DNA from: Deltaproteobacteria bacterium
Lineage (GTDB): Bacteria; Myxococcota_A; Polyangia; Polyangiales; JADJMO01
Reading direction: 5' to 3'
Length of the DNA: 64,000 bases
Assembly: GCA_025363655.1 (NCBI GenBank)
Contig: JANYDK010000025.1
Location: forward strand, 19,439 to 83,438
In this document: positions 33,714-41,923 of the stretch, one piece after another
Layout: each line of letters begins with the position of its first letter
Position numbering within the stretch: the first letter of the stretch is position 1
Position numbers and translations under genes: made by a program
Notes under the pieces: generated by a model
What the model saw: only the letters and a program-made list of their open reading frames with translations
Told to the model about the DNA's origin: nothing
Databases searched by the model: none

Positions 33714-34700
33714 ATGCGCCGCGGTCGGTCTCTCCTCGCCATTTCCCTCGTTTCACTGCTCGCCTGCGGGACGGAGCTCGACGGGATGCCGCCTCCCAAA
33801 TACAGCGGTGATGGGCCGAACGGCGGAAGCAGCGCCGCGACGGGAACTTCGACCACCGGCACCGGCACCGGCTCGCCGACCAACCTTGCGCCCCCCGAGC
33901 CTCCGCCGACCAAAATCGTCGAGCTCCCAGGCGCGAGCGACGACCTCGCCCCCAGCGAGAAGGCCTACCTCACGGAAATCGCCGAGAGCTTCAACTCGCC
34001 GTGCGGGGAGCCGATCACGCTCGAGACGTGCATCCTCGAACAGCGCCCGTGCAAGCTCTGCGGGCCGGCGGCGAGCACGGCCGCGAGGCTGGTGAAACAA
34101 GGCGAATACAAGTCAGACATTCGCAAGTGGCTCGAGCTTCGGTTCACCGACGCCGCGCTCGTCGAGGCTTTTCCGCCTTCGCCGAGCCCCGTCTTCGGCG
34201 GCATCAAAGCGCCGATCGAGATCGTCGAGTTCGCCGACTTCGAGTGTCCGCACTGCGGCAAGGTCGCGCCGATGGTCCATGCGCTCGCCGAGAAGGGCCC
34301 GATCGCCGGGAAAATTCGCATCGTCTTCAAGAACATGCCGCTGAAGATGCACCCGCACGCCGAGCCCGCCGCGCGCGCCGCGTGGGCCGCGCACCAACAA
34401 GGTCGCTTCTGGCCGATGCACGATCTCTTGTTCGGCAACCAAGACGCGCTCGGCGAAGACGACCTCGAGGGCTACGCGAAGAAGCTCGGCCTCGACCTCG
34501 CGAAGTGGAAAGCCGATTTCACGTCGCAAGCCGCGAAGGACGCGATCGCCAAAGATTACGCGCTCGGCGAACGCAGCGGGGTCACGGGAACTCCGTCGCT
34601 CTTCATCAACCGACGACGCTTCGTCCCGCTCGGCAGCGACGACTTCCAGGTGCAGCTCGAGACCTGGGTCAAGACCGAGCTGCTGAAGACGCCGGGCTAG
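33714..34700 (+). CDS. DsbA-like lipoprotein with N-terminal cysteine domain (paralogue 2)
   Basis: 328 residues. Lipobox L-L-A-C, a Gly/Thr/Pro linker, then the cysteine domain S-P-C-G-E-P, T-C, R-P-C-K-L-C-G-P-A-A and I-R-K-W-L (about 95-145), then a DsbA fold with active site E-C-P-H-C and cis-Pro T-P-S-L-F-I. The same layout as the gene at 29.7 kb indicates a recent family with a shared fused N-terminal domain. A TATAGT -10-like hexamer at 33696-33701 lies 12 bases before the ATG. The 3' end overlaps the convergent GT87-type gene by 32 bp. Confidence 0.86.
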   Translation: MRRGRSLLAISLVSLLACGTELDGMPPPKYSGDGPNGGSSAATGTSTTGTGTGSPTNLAPPEPPPTKIVELPGASDDLAPSEKAYLTEIAESFNSPCGEPITLETCILEQRPCKLCGPAASTAARLVKQGEYKSDIRKWLELRFTDAALVEAFPPSPSPVFGGIKAPIEIVEFADFECPHCGKVAPMVHALAEKGPIAGKIRIVFKNMPLKMHPHAEPAARAAWAAHQQGRFWPMHDLLFGNQDALGEDDLEGYAKKLGLDLAKWKADFTSQAAKDAIAKDYALGERSGVTGTPSLFINRRRFVPLGSDDFQVQLETWVKTELLKTPG

Positions 34701-35964
34701 CTGGCGCCGAGTCGCCTTCCCGCTCATCGGCGCGAGGCACTCGATGCGACGTCAGCGCCACCAGATAGAGCACCACCAGCGGCACCAGCTTGGGCGTGCA
34801 GGAGAGCGCTCTCCAGACGAGGAGCATCTTCCCATCGGGGAGCGCGAACGAGCCTTCGGGCTCGGTGAGGAGCGCGAGCGAGAGGAGAAGCACGGCGACG
34901 GCGAGCGGATGCAACTGCCGACGCGCGAGGAGCACGAGGAGGGCGGCGATGGCGATCGCGCTGAAGGCGACGTGGTGCTCGAAGGCGTACGTCGGCGCGA
35001 TGATCATGACGACGATCAGCGACGCAACGCGCGCTTCGACGGACATCGCGCGGAAGACGCCGACTCCCCAGGCGAGGATCAGCAAGGCGATGACGACGAG
35101 CTGCATCACCACCGCTTCCTTCGAGAGGTGGAGATGATCGACCGATCGCTGGTGATCGAATAGCCAGAAGGCGAAGGCGCCGATCGAGTGGTTGCCGGGG
35201 ACGTCGACCGGCACGGTGAGCCCGTGGTACGCGTGGCCGGGCACGAAGCTGAAGAGCACGTCGTGAAGGAATCCGAGGCCGCGTCGTCCGAGGATGGCGC
35301 ACGATCCGAGGACCAAGACGCCCGCCGACGCGGCGGCGACGATCGACTCGCGCACACGACGCTGCGAGAGCGGGATCAAGACGAGGAGGAGCGGGCTCAT
35401 CTTGATCGCCGCGGCCGCACCGAGCGCGAGGCCCGCCCACTTCCAGCGATCGCGCTCCGTCCACCAGACCACCAGCAGGAGGAGCACGATGCCGTTGACC
35501 TGCGCCATCCACTGACTCGCGCGAATCGGCCAGAACATGCACATGACGATGGCGAACACCGTGCGCGCGGTGTCGAGCGCCGGCGCTCCGGCGAGCACGC
35601 GCACGAGCCAACGATCGAGGAGCGCCATCGACGCGCAGAAGGCCGCGACCGTGAGCACGTGCCAGACGAGCCGCGCCGGAAACACGCTCAGCGTCGTCAT
35701 CGGCACCAGCAGCTCGGCGAGAAACGGCGGATAGAAATAGGGGTGAAGCGACCCGAGCTGCGTCGCCTCGGCCGCCTTCGCGAGGTCTTCGGGGCGATAC
35801 GGATCGAGCCCGGCGCGGATGGCGTAGGCCGCCGCGTGAAAGCTCCCGTAGTCGTTGATGCTGCGGGCGCGCAGGATCTCGAGCGTGTCGAAGAGCACGA
35901 GCCGCGTGGCGAAGGCGAGCCACGCAATCCAACGCGCGAAGGGGAGCAGCCTCGTCTGATCCAA
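34669..35964 (-). CDS. GT87-type (DUF2029) membrane glycosyltransferase
   Basis: 431 residues with about ten hydrophobic helices. The first periplasmic loop has N-D-Y-G-S-F-H-A-A-A, DPYRPEDL and HPYFYPPF, typical of the GT87/DUF2029 family of polyprenyl-phosphate-mannose-dependent mannosyltransferases. Later LALGAAAAIKMSPLLLVLIPL also fits. It probably adds a hexose to an envelope glycan or glycolipid. No glycan cluster is next to it. The C-terminus is a hydrophilic Ala/Ser tail that overlaps the DsbA-like gene. Confidence 0.82.
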   Translation of the reverse strand: MDQTRLLPFARWIAWLAFATRLVLFDTLEILRARSINDYGSFHAAAYAIRAGLDPYRPEDLAKAAEATQLGSLHPYFYPPFLAELLVPMTTLSVFPARLVWHVLTVAAFCASMALLDRWLVRVLAGAPALDTARTVFAIVMCMFWPIRASQWMAQVNGIVLLLLVVWWTERDRWKWAGLALGAAAAIKMSPLLLVLIPLSQRRVRESIVAAASAGVLVLGSCAILGRRGLGFLHDVLFSFVPGHAYHGLTVPVDVPGNHSIGAFAFWLFDHQRSVDHLHLSKEAVVMQLVVIALLILAWGVGVFRAMSVEARVASLIVVMIIAPTYAFEHHVAFSAIAIAALLVLLARRQLHPLAVAVLLLSLALLTEPEGSFALPDGKMLLVWRALSCTPKLVPLVVLYLVALTSHRVPRADEREGDSAPASPASSAARS

Positions 35965-36135
35965 GACGCGAGGTGAATAGCAGATCTCGGGCCGCGGCGA
36001 GGGCGACGATCAGGCGAGATTTTTCGATGAAAACGCTCGCCGACGGCGGCTCAAGGTGGCACTTCGAGATCGGGTGATCGCTACGCGCGGGCGACGAGGC
36101 GATTCCGCCGGCGGCCGCGGGCGTTCAGGACGACC

Positions 36136-37098
36136 TCACTTCTTCAAATGCAGCTCGGGAAACTTCTCCCGATGCCGCACGATCATCGCCCGCGCCAGCT
36201 GACGAAACCTCTCTCGCTCGCTCTCCTCGGGGTGAACCGTCGCGCGCTTCTCGATGGCGCGAGCCGCAGCATCGGCTCCGTCGAGGGCGATCGATCCGAA
36301 CCATCCGCCGAGTTGCAGCGCCATCTCGAGGCGTTCGGGCGAAGGATCCGCGCCGAGGAGGGGCGCGATGTAATCCATCATTCGCGCCGCCTCGGCGTTC
36401 TCGCCGTCTTCACCTTCGTCGTCGACCTCTTCGTCACCCTCTTCGTCGTCGAGCTCGGCGTCGTAGCGGTCGTCGTAGCTGCGCCCGCCCCCGGCCACGA
36501 GCTCGTACCCGTCGGGGCCGACGCGCGCGGCGAGCTTCGCGGTGATCGCGCGAACGTCGTCGTCCGGACCGGAGATGTAGATTGGCTTCGGCGCCCGACA
36601 CCACGGCGTCTCGAGCAGCACCTCGGGTCTCGGACCGAAGAGCGCCGCGGGAAAATCGGGGTGCGGTGAAAATCCGAGCGCGGCTGCGTAGTCGATGGCG
36701 TGGAAGACCACCGAGCGCAAGAACTCGGGGGTCACCTCTTCGAGCCCCTGATGCACCGTCTTCAAGCTGTCGAGCATCTGCTTCAGCTCGGATTTCTCGA
36801 GCGCGCGCATCGAGTAACCGTCCTTCACGCCGAGGCAGGTGCGATCGACGAGGGCGACGCTGACGTGGACGCGACCGTCGGGCATGTCGCGCACGAGGAG
36901 CGCGCTGAGGAGGCTGGCGATGCCCTCGTCGCGGAGGTCGCCGGCGATGAACGCCGAGGCGATGGGCCACTTCATGGCGGCGCGCTCGAGGGAGGCGATC
37001 GACGTCGGCAGGTCGGGCCCGCGCGCATTTTTCTGCGCGATCGCCCGGTTCTTCTTCCGCTTCGCCAGCTTCTTCTGTCGTGCGCGCTCGTTCCCCAT
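36136..37098 (-). CDS. Hypothetical protein with acidic insert
   Basis: 320 residues. A strongly basic N-terminus (about 1-25, R-Q-K-K-L-A-K-R-K-K-N-R) is followed by an alpha/beta region (W-P-I-A-S-A-F-I-A-G-D-L, VHVSVALVDRTCLGVKDG), then an acidic insert (about 215-235, D-D-E-E-G-D-E-E-V-D-D-E). The C-terminal segment is helical. No recognised family. The charge layout hints at nucleic-acid or ribosome contact, but that is a guess. The 171 bp before the GT87 gene hold nothing I can name. Confidence 0.65.
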   Translation of the reverse strand: MGNERARQKKLAKRKKNRAIAQKNARGPDLPTSIASLERAAMKWPIASAFIAGDLRDEGIASLLSALLVRDMPDGRVHVSVALVDRTCLGVKDGYSMRALEKSELKQMLDSLKTVHQGLEEVTPEFLRSVVFHAIDYAAALGFSPHPDFPAALFGPRPEVLLETPWCRAPKPIYISGPDDDVRAITAKLAARVGPDGYELVAGGGRSYDDRYDAELDDEEGDEEVDDEGEDGENAEAARMMDYIAPLLGADPSPERLEMALQLGGWFGSIALDGADAAARAIEKRATVHPEESERERFRQLARAMIVRHREKFPELHLKK

Positions 37099-37152
37099 CG
37101 CCGCCTATTGACACGGCTTCGCGCGACACGCGAGCGCGAAGCGAGACTCGGC

Positions 37153-37977
37153 TCAGCCCTTCGTCTTCGGGTGCTCGACGTCGAACGTGACCTCCCCCGG
37201 CGGGCTCGCGTTGCCCGCCGAATCGACGGCACGGACCCGCAGCTTGAGCACTTTGGGGCCTGTTTTTCCAGTCTTTGGGAAGTCGAGCTCGAGCGGGCGA
37301 CAGACGTCGGTGCTGCCGAGGACGACCTCGCCATCCTCGCGTGGCCAGACGATGGCGCGCAACGTCGAGGCGTCGAGCGTGGTGGCGACGTCGTGCACTT
37401 CGAAGTGGAGCGGCAACGTCTCGACGTCGCTCACGGAGGCGAACTTCATCCGCGCCACCGGGCCGGACTTCTGCTTGTACTCGGGCTTGTCGAGCACCGC
37501 GAACGTCGCCGTCACCAGCTTGCCGAGCGTCGGCGCATGCTCGTCGCGCGCATTGCCGGTGACGAAGCGCGCGACCACGACGGCCGGCGTCCCTTTCGAT
37601 TGCGCGGACACGCGATAGTGCGTGAAGGGCGCGAGCTCGGCCTTCGGTCGGAGGACGAAGGTGGGAAGGCGCGTCTTCGGCATCCGCTCGACGGTCGCAG
37701 GAGTGACGACCGGCGAGCTGCCCTCGCGCGCGAGCGTGAAGGTGACGTCGCTCGCCTGAAGGTTGGCCTCGCTGACGACGACCGAGCTGCCGTCCTCGGG
37801 GTGTTCGTAGGCGGTGACGCTCTCGTCGTCGAACACGATCCACACCTCGGCGTCGAGCGGGAGAAAGCCTTGCGCTGGCAGGAGCACGTGCAGAGAGGGG
37901 CCTGCACAGGCGTAGGCATGCACACGTCCGGCGATGACGCTCGCGAGCAGACCGGCGACGAGAACGAGGCGACGCAC
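37153..37977 (-). CDS. Secreted beta-sandwich protein
   Basis: 274 residues. A type I-like signal peptide ends near V-H-A-Y-A, with no clear lipobox. The mature part looks like two Ig-like/bacterial adhesion-type folds: L-P-L-D-A-E-V-W-I-V-F near 40 and a C-terminal V-L-K-L-R-V-R-A-V-D-S-A-G-N followed by P-P-G-E-V-T-F-D-V, typical of Big/Ig-like domains. Probable periplasmic or surface protein without enzymatic motif. Divergent from the GMC oxidoreductase (25 bp between starts). Confidence 0.7.
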   Translation of the reverse strand: MRRLVLVAGLLASVIAGRVHAYACAGPSLHVLLPAQGFLPLDAEVWIVFDDESVTAYEHPEDGSSVVVSEANLQASDVTFTLAREGSSPVVTPATVERMPKTRLPTFVLRPKAELAPFTHYRVSAQSKGTPAVVVARFVTGNARDEHAPTLGKLVTATFAVLDKPEYKQKSGPVARMKFASVSDVETLPLHFEVHDVATTLDASTLRAIVWPREDGEVVLGSTDVCRPLELDFPKTGKTGPKVLKLRVRAVDSAGNASPPGEVTFDVEHPKTKG

Positions 37978-38002
37978 ACCGAGAGCTTAGCGCTGTGGCA
38001 CA

Positions 38003-39733
38003 ATGCGTCGCATGTCCAGCGCTGCATTCGACGTCGATTTCGCGATCGTGGGCTCCGGTTTCGGCGGCTCGGTCTCCGCCCTGCGCCTCGCCGAGAAGGG
38101 GTACTCGGTCACCGTCCTCGAACGCGGCCCGCGCTACCGACAAGAAGATTTTCCCAAGACCAATTGGGACATGAAAAAATCGATCTGGGCCCCTGCCCTC
38201 GGCTTCTTCGGCATCTTGCGTCTCTCGGTCTTCTCGGACGCGTTCATCCTCTCGGGCGCCGGCGTCGGCGGTGGATCGCTCGTCTACGCGAACACGCTCT
38301 ACGTGCCGCCGGACGCGTTCTTCGAGGCGCCGCAGTGGGCCCACCTCGGCGATTGGAAGAAGACGCTGATGCCGTTCTATCGCGTTGCGCAGTTCATGCT
38401 CGGCGTGACGCAGAACACCTTCGAAGGTGAACCCGATCGCGAGCTCGCGGCGGTGGCCGACGAGCTGGGCAAGGGCCACACGTTCGTGCGCACGCCGGTG
38501 GGCGTGTACTTCGGCAAGCCAGGGCGCACCGATCCCGATCCGTACTTCGACGGCGTCGGCCCCGAGCGCACCGGCTGCACACTGTGTGGCGGGTGCATGG
38601 TCGGCTGTCGTCACGGCGCGAAGAACACTCTCGACAAAAACTACCTTTATTTCGCGGAAAAACTGGGCGCGAAGGTCGAGGAGATGCGCACGGTCGTCGA
38701 GGTGCGCGCGCTCCCCGAGGCCGAAGGCGGCGGCTACGCAATCACGCACGAGCGCAGCGACGGTCGAATCCGCAAGGATCGCAGAGTGCTGCGCGCGAAG
38801 AACGTGGTGCTCGCCGCGGGCGTCCTCGGCACGATGCAAATCTTGCTCGAAGCACAGGCCAGCGGCGCGCTGCCGAACCTCTCGAAGCGGCTCGGGCATC
38901 AAGTGCGCACCAACAGCGAGGCCATCCTCGGCGTCATCAGCAAGCGGAGCGACGTCAACTACTCCAAGGGCATCGCCATCACCTCGTCGATCCACCCGAC
39001 CGACGACACGCACGTCGAGGTGGTGCGCTACAGCGAAGGGAGCGACGCGCTGGCACCGCTCGCGACGCTGCTCACCGATGGCGGCTCGGGCGCACCGAGG
39101 CCCCTCAAGTATCTCGCGAACATCCTGAAAAACCCGGCCGATTTCGCGCGCACGCTCTGGCCCTTCGGCAGCGCCAAGCGCGGCGTCTTCTTGCTCGTCA
39201 TGCAGACGCTCGACAACTCCATCTCGTTCAAGCTGCGGCGCCGCTGGTTCCGCCTGTTCCAAGAATCGATCGACACCGATCGTGGCGACGGCGCCCCGAA
39301 CCCCACGTACATCCCGCTCGGCAACCAAATCGCGCGCATCTTCGCCCAGCGGGTGAATGGCACGCCGATGTCGTCGATCTTCGAAGTGCTCCTCGACATC
39401 CCCACCACCGCGCACATCCTCGGCGGAGCACCGATCGGCGAAGGACCGGAGCACGGCGTCATCGGCACCGATCACCAAGTGTTCGGCCACCGCGGCCTCT
39501 ACGTGTGCGACGGCTCGGCGATGCCAGCCAACCTCGGCGTCAACCCGAGCCTCACCATCATGGCGCTGACCGAGCACGCGATGAGCCAGCTCCCCGTGAA
39601 ACAAGGCAAATCGCTGAAGCCGGCGATCGATCCGAAGCACGTCGAAAGGCGCGTCGCCGAGCTCGACGCGATGGCGAAGGCGTACGGGAGCGACAGCTTG
39701 CAGAAGAAGGGGAGACTGCCGGTCGTGGCCTGA
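38003..39733 (+). CDS. GMC-family FAD oxidoreductase (cholesterol-oxidase-like)
   Basis: 576 residues (the start may be the ATG at 38012). Rossmann FAD motif VGSGFGGSVSALRLAEKG near residue 16; GAGVGGGSLVYANTL; C-terminal VCDGSAMPANLGVNPSLTI. A cysteine block GCTLCGGCMVGCRHGAKNT near residue 190 has CxxCxxCxxxC spacing, seen in many bacterial GMC relatives of cholesterol oxidase and reminiscent of an iron-sulfur site. It should oxidise an alcohol, perhaps a sterol or other lipid; the substrate is not known. No signal peptide. The MoxR gene follows after 41 bp. Confidence 0.85.
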   Translation: MRRMSSAAFDVDFAIVGSGFGGSVSALRLAEKGYSVTVLERGPRYRQEDFPKTNWDMKKSIWAPALGFFGILRLSVFSDAFILSGAGVGGGSLVYANTLYVPPDAFFEAPQWAHLGDWKKTLMPFYRVAQFMLGVTQNTFEGEPDRELAAVADELGKGHTFVRTPVGVYFGKPGRTDPDPYFDGVGPERTGCTLCGGCMVGCRHGAKNTLDKNYLYFAEKLGAKVEEMRTVVEVRALPEAEGGGYAITHERSDGRIRKDRRVLRAKNVVLAAGVLGTMQILLEAQASGALPNLSKRLGHQVRTNSEAILGVISKRSDVNYSKGIAITSSIHPTDDTHVEVVRYSEGSDALAPLATLLTDGGSGAPRPLKYLANILKNPADFARTLWPFGSAKRGVFLLVMQTLDNSISFKLRRRWFRLFQESIDTDRGDGAPNPTYIPLGNQIARIFAQRVNGTPMSSIFEVLLDIPTTAHILGGAPIGEGPEHGVIGTDHQVFGHRGLYVCDGSAMPANLGVNPSLTIMALTEHAMSQLPVKQGKSLKPAIDPKHVERRVAELDAMAKAYGSDSLQKKGRLPVVA

Positions 39734-39774
39734 GGGCGAATGCCGCTGAACTCCCACGCGTTTCCCCTGATACG

Positions 39775-40827
39775 ATGACCTCCGTGACCACCGACGACGA
39801 AACCAAGCGCCTCGATCCCGCCCAAGCCGCCGAGACCGTGAAGAAGATTCGCGCTGCCGTGGGGCGGGTGCTCGTCGGTCAGGACGTGGTGGTCGAGCAA
39901 GTGATGTGGGCGATGGTCGGTGGCGGGCACGTGCTGCTCGAAGGCGCACCGGGCCTCGGCAAGACGCTGCTCGTGCGAGCGCTTAGCTCGGCGGTCGATC
40001 TCAAGTTCTCGCGCATCCAGTTCACGCCCGACCTGATGCCGAGCGACGTCACCGGCACGCACATTCTCGTCGAAGGTCAAGGCGGCGGCGGCCGCCGTTT
40101 CCAGCTGCAAAAAGGGCCTATTTTCGCGCAGGTGGTGCTCGCGGACGAGATCAACCGCGCGACGCCGAAGACGCAATCTGCGCTCCTCGAGGCAATGCAA
40201 GAGCACTCGGTCACGCTCGCGGGCGAACGTCACGTCCTCGACGAGCCGTTCTACGTCCTCGCGACCGAGAACCCCATCGAGATGGAGGGCACGTATCCGC
40301 TGCCCGAGGCGCAGCTCGATCGTTTCCTCTTCAAGGTGATGGTCCCCTCGCCCACCGAAGACGAGCTGGTCGCGGTGCTCGGTCGCACCACCGGTCAAGA
40401 GTCGAGCATGCCGAAGCCCGTCGTCGGCCGCGACGAGCTGATGGCGCTCCGGCGCACCTGCCGTGACGTCGCCGTCGCGGAGCCGATTCTCCGCTATGCG
40501 GCGCGCCTCGTTCGCGCCTGCGATCCGGCGATGAGCGAGGCCCCGTCGATCGTCAAACGCGCGATTCGCGTCGGCGCTGGAGTTCGCGCAGCGCAGGCGT
40601 TGGTGCTCGGCGCCAAGGCGGCGGCGCTCTCGACCGCGCGCATGCAGGCGAGCTTCGAAGACATCCAGCGCGTCGCCAAGCCGGCCCTTCGTCACCGCAT
40701 GATTCGCTCGTTCGAGGGCGAGGCCGACGGCATCACCACCGACGCGGTCGTCGAGGCGGTGCTGGCGCACGTTCCGGCGCGGCCGACCGACGTCTCGCGC
40801 GAAGTGGCGGCCTCGCGCGCGTCCTGA
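39775..40827 (+). CDS. MoxR-family AAA+ ATPase
   Basis: 350 residues from the ATG at 39775. Walker A in LLEGAPGLGKTLL, RIQFTPDLMPSDVTG, Walker B in VVLADEINRATPKTQ, sensor I in YVLATENPIE and EGTYPLPEAQLDRFLF: all standard MoxR blocks. MoxR ATPases act as chaperones for VWA-domain proteins and metal-cofactor enzymes. The BatA/VWA pair is 35 kb away in this window, and the adjacent membrane protein at 41.9 kb resembles the partner class, so a functional MoxR-membrane set here is possible. Confidence 0.92.
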   Translation: MTSVTTDDETKRLDPAQAAETVKKIRAAVGRVLVGQDVVVEQVMWAMVGGGHVLLEGAPGLGKTLLVRALSSAVDLKFSRIQFTPDLMPSDVTGTHILVEGQGGGGRRFQLQKGPIFAQVVLADEINRATPKTQSALLEAMQEHSVTLAGERHVLDEPFYVLATENPIEMEGTYPLPEAQLDRFLFKVMVPSPTEDELVAVLGRTTGQESSMPKPVVGRDELMALRRTCRDVAVAEPILRYAARLVRACDPAMSEAPSIVKRAIRVGAGVRAAQALVLGAKAAALSTARMQASFEDIQRVAKPALRHRMIRSFEGEADGITTDAVVEAVLAHVPARPTDVSREVAASRAS

Positions 40828-40836
40828 CCTCGCGGC

Positions 40837-41865
40837 TCAGTTTTCGTCGACCTTGACGCCGTCGCCGAGCTTCTTGGCGCCGTGGAGCTTCGCTTTGCGC
40901 AGCGTCAGCTTGCTGCCGTACTCGGTGAGATCGATGCACGCCTCTTTGCCGCGCACCTCGGAGTCGCGAATGGTGACCTCGCTGCTGGATCCGAGCTTGA
41001 TGCCGGTGATCCCCGCGCGCACCTCGCTGCTCCCGAGGATTTCGACCTTCGCATTCGATCCGCCGACGATGGCGTTGCGATCGCTTTTCACGCTCGATTT
41101 TCCGTCGATTTGAACCTTGAGCCCGCTCGCGTCGATGGCGCCCTCGTCGCCCTCGATCGAGCTCCCGTCCATCGTCACGTCGGCGCCGTAGCCGCACGAG
41201 AACGCCTTTTGGTTCGCCTTGATCTTCGAGCCGTTCGTCATCTCCAGCTTGGCGTTCGACTCGGCGGCGATCGCCGATCGTTTGGCTTCGATCTTCGAGT
41301 TGTCCATCGTCACGACGAGGTTCACGCCGCCCTCGATGGCGGTCTTCGTCGCCTCGAAGGTGGTGTTCTCGAGGTGAATCTCGACGTTGGGGCCGGACAC
41401 TTTGACGATGGTCGGGCCCTTCAACTTGCTGTTCTTGATGGTGACGTGGCAGTTCACTTCGGCGACGATGAGCGGCCCGTCCTTCATGTCGCCGGTCTTG
41501 CCGTCGAGCTCGATGTGCTCGTTGAGGCCGCAGGTGAGCGGGAAGGGATTCTTCGAGAAGAGCGTCTTGATGGAGCAGCCTCGCTGCCCGCCGATGATGA
41601 CGAGCGGCACGAGCGCCGGCACGAGGACGCCGAAGAGAATCATGAGGCCCATCCAACTGCTGCCCGTTCGCACCACCACCGGCGTCGGTGGGCGCACGAC
41701 GAACATCGGCTGGTTGGCGAACGGATTGGCTGCCGGGCGCAGCAGCGGCTCGACGAGGATGTTGTGCTGGCAATACCGGCACGGCACGTTGAACGGCTTT
41801 TCGGCCGGCGGCGGCAACTCGACGAGCGCGCCGCAATTGGGGCACTTGCTCGCAGGCTGGGTCAT
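40837..41865 (-). CDS. Zinc-ribbon, single-TM protein with beta-helix repeats
   Basis: 342 residues. N-terminal zinc ribbon C-P-N-C-G and C-R-Y-C (about 8-32), a hydrophobic helix (about 73-92), then about 240 residues of regularly repeated short strands: V-T-I-K-N-S-K, V-E-I-H-L-E-N-T-T-F, V-T-M-D-N-S-K-I, V-T-M-D-G-S-S-I. These are about 20-25 residues per turn and form a parallel beta-helix-like solenoid. With no signal peptide, the ribbon is cytoplasmic and the solenoid outside the membrane. Function unknown. Convergent with moxR (9 bp between stops). Confidence 0.72.
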   Translation of the reverse strand: MTQPASKCPNCGALVELPPPAEKPFNVPCRYCQHNILVEPLLRPAANPFANQPMFVVRPPTPVVVRTGSSWMGLMILFGVLVPALVPLVIIGGQRGCSIKTLFSKNPFPLTCGLNEHIELDGKTGDMKDGPLIVAEVNCHVTIKNSKLKGPTIVKVSGPNVEIHLENTTFEATKTAIEGGVNLVVTMDNSKIEAKRSAIAAESNAKLEMTNGSKIKANQKAFSCGYGADVTMDGSSIEGDEGAIDASGLKVQIDGKSSVKSDRNAIVGGSNAKVEILGSSEVRAGITGIKLGSSSEVTIRDSEVRGKEACIDLTEYGSKLTLRKAKLHGAKKLGDGVKVDEN

Positions 41866-41923
41866 GGGTGGCTAACGTATCGGACTTCTCGATTCCCCTG
41901 GTAGACTCGCCGCGATCCTCGAC

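Noticed and set aside
36434..39949. 1171-codon minus-strand ORF across four genes
   Set aside because: It is arginine-, alanine- and histidine-rich without any domain and lies antisense or out of frame to well-supported genes. It is a product of strong third-position GC bias.
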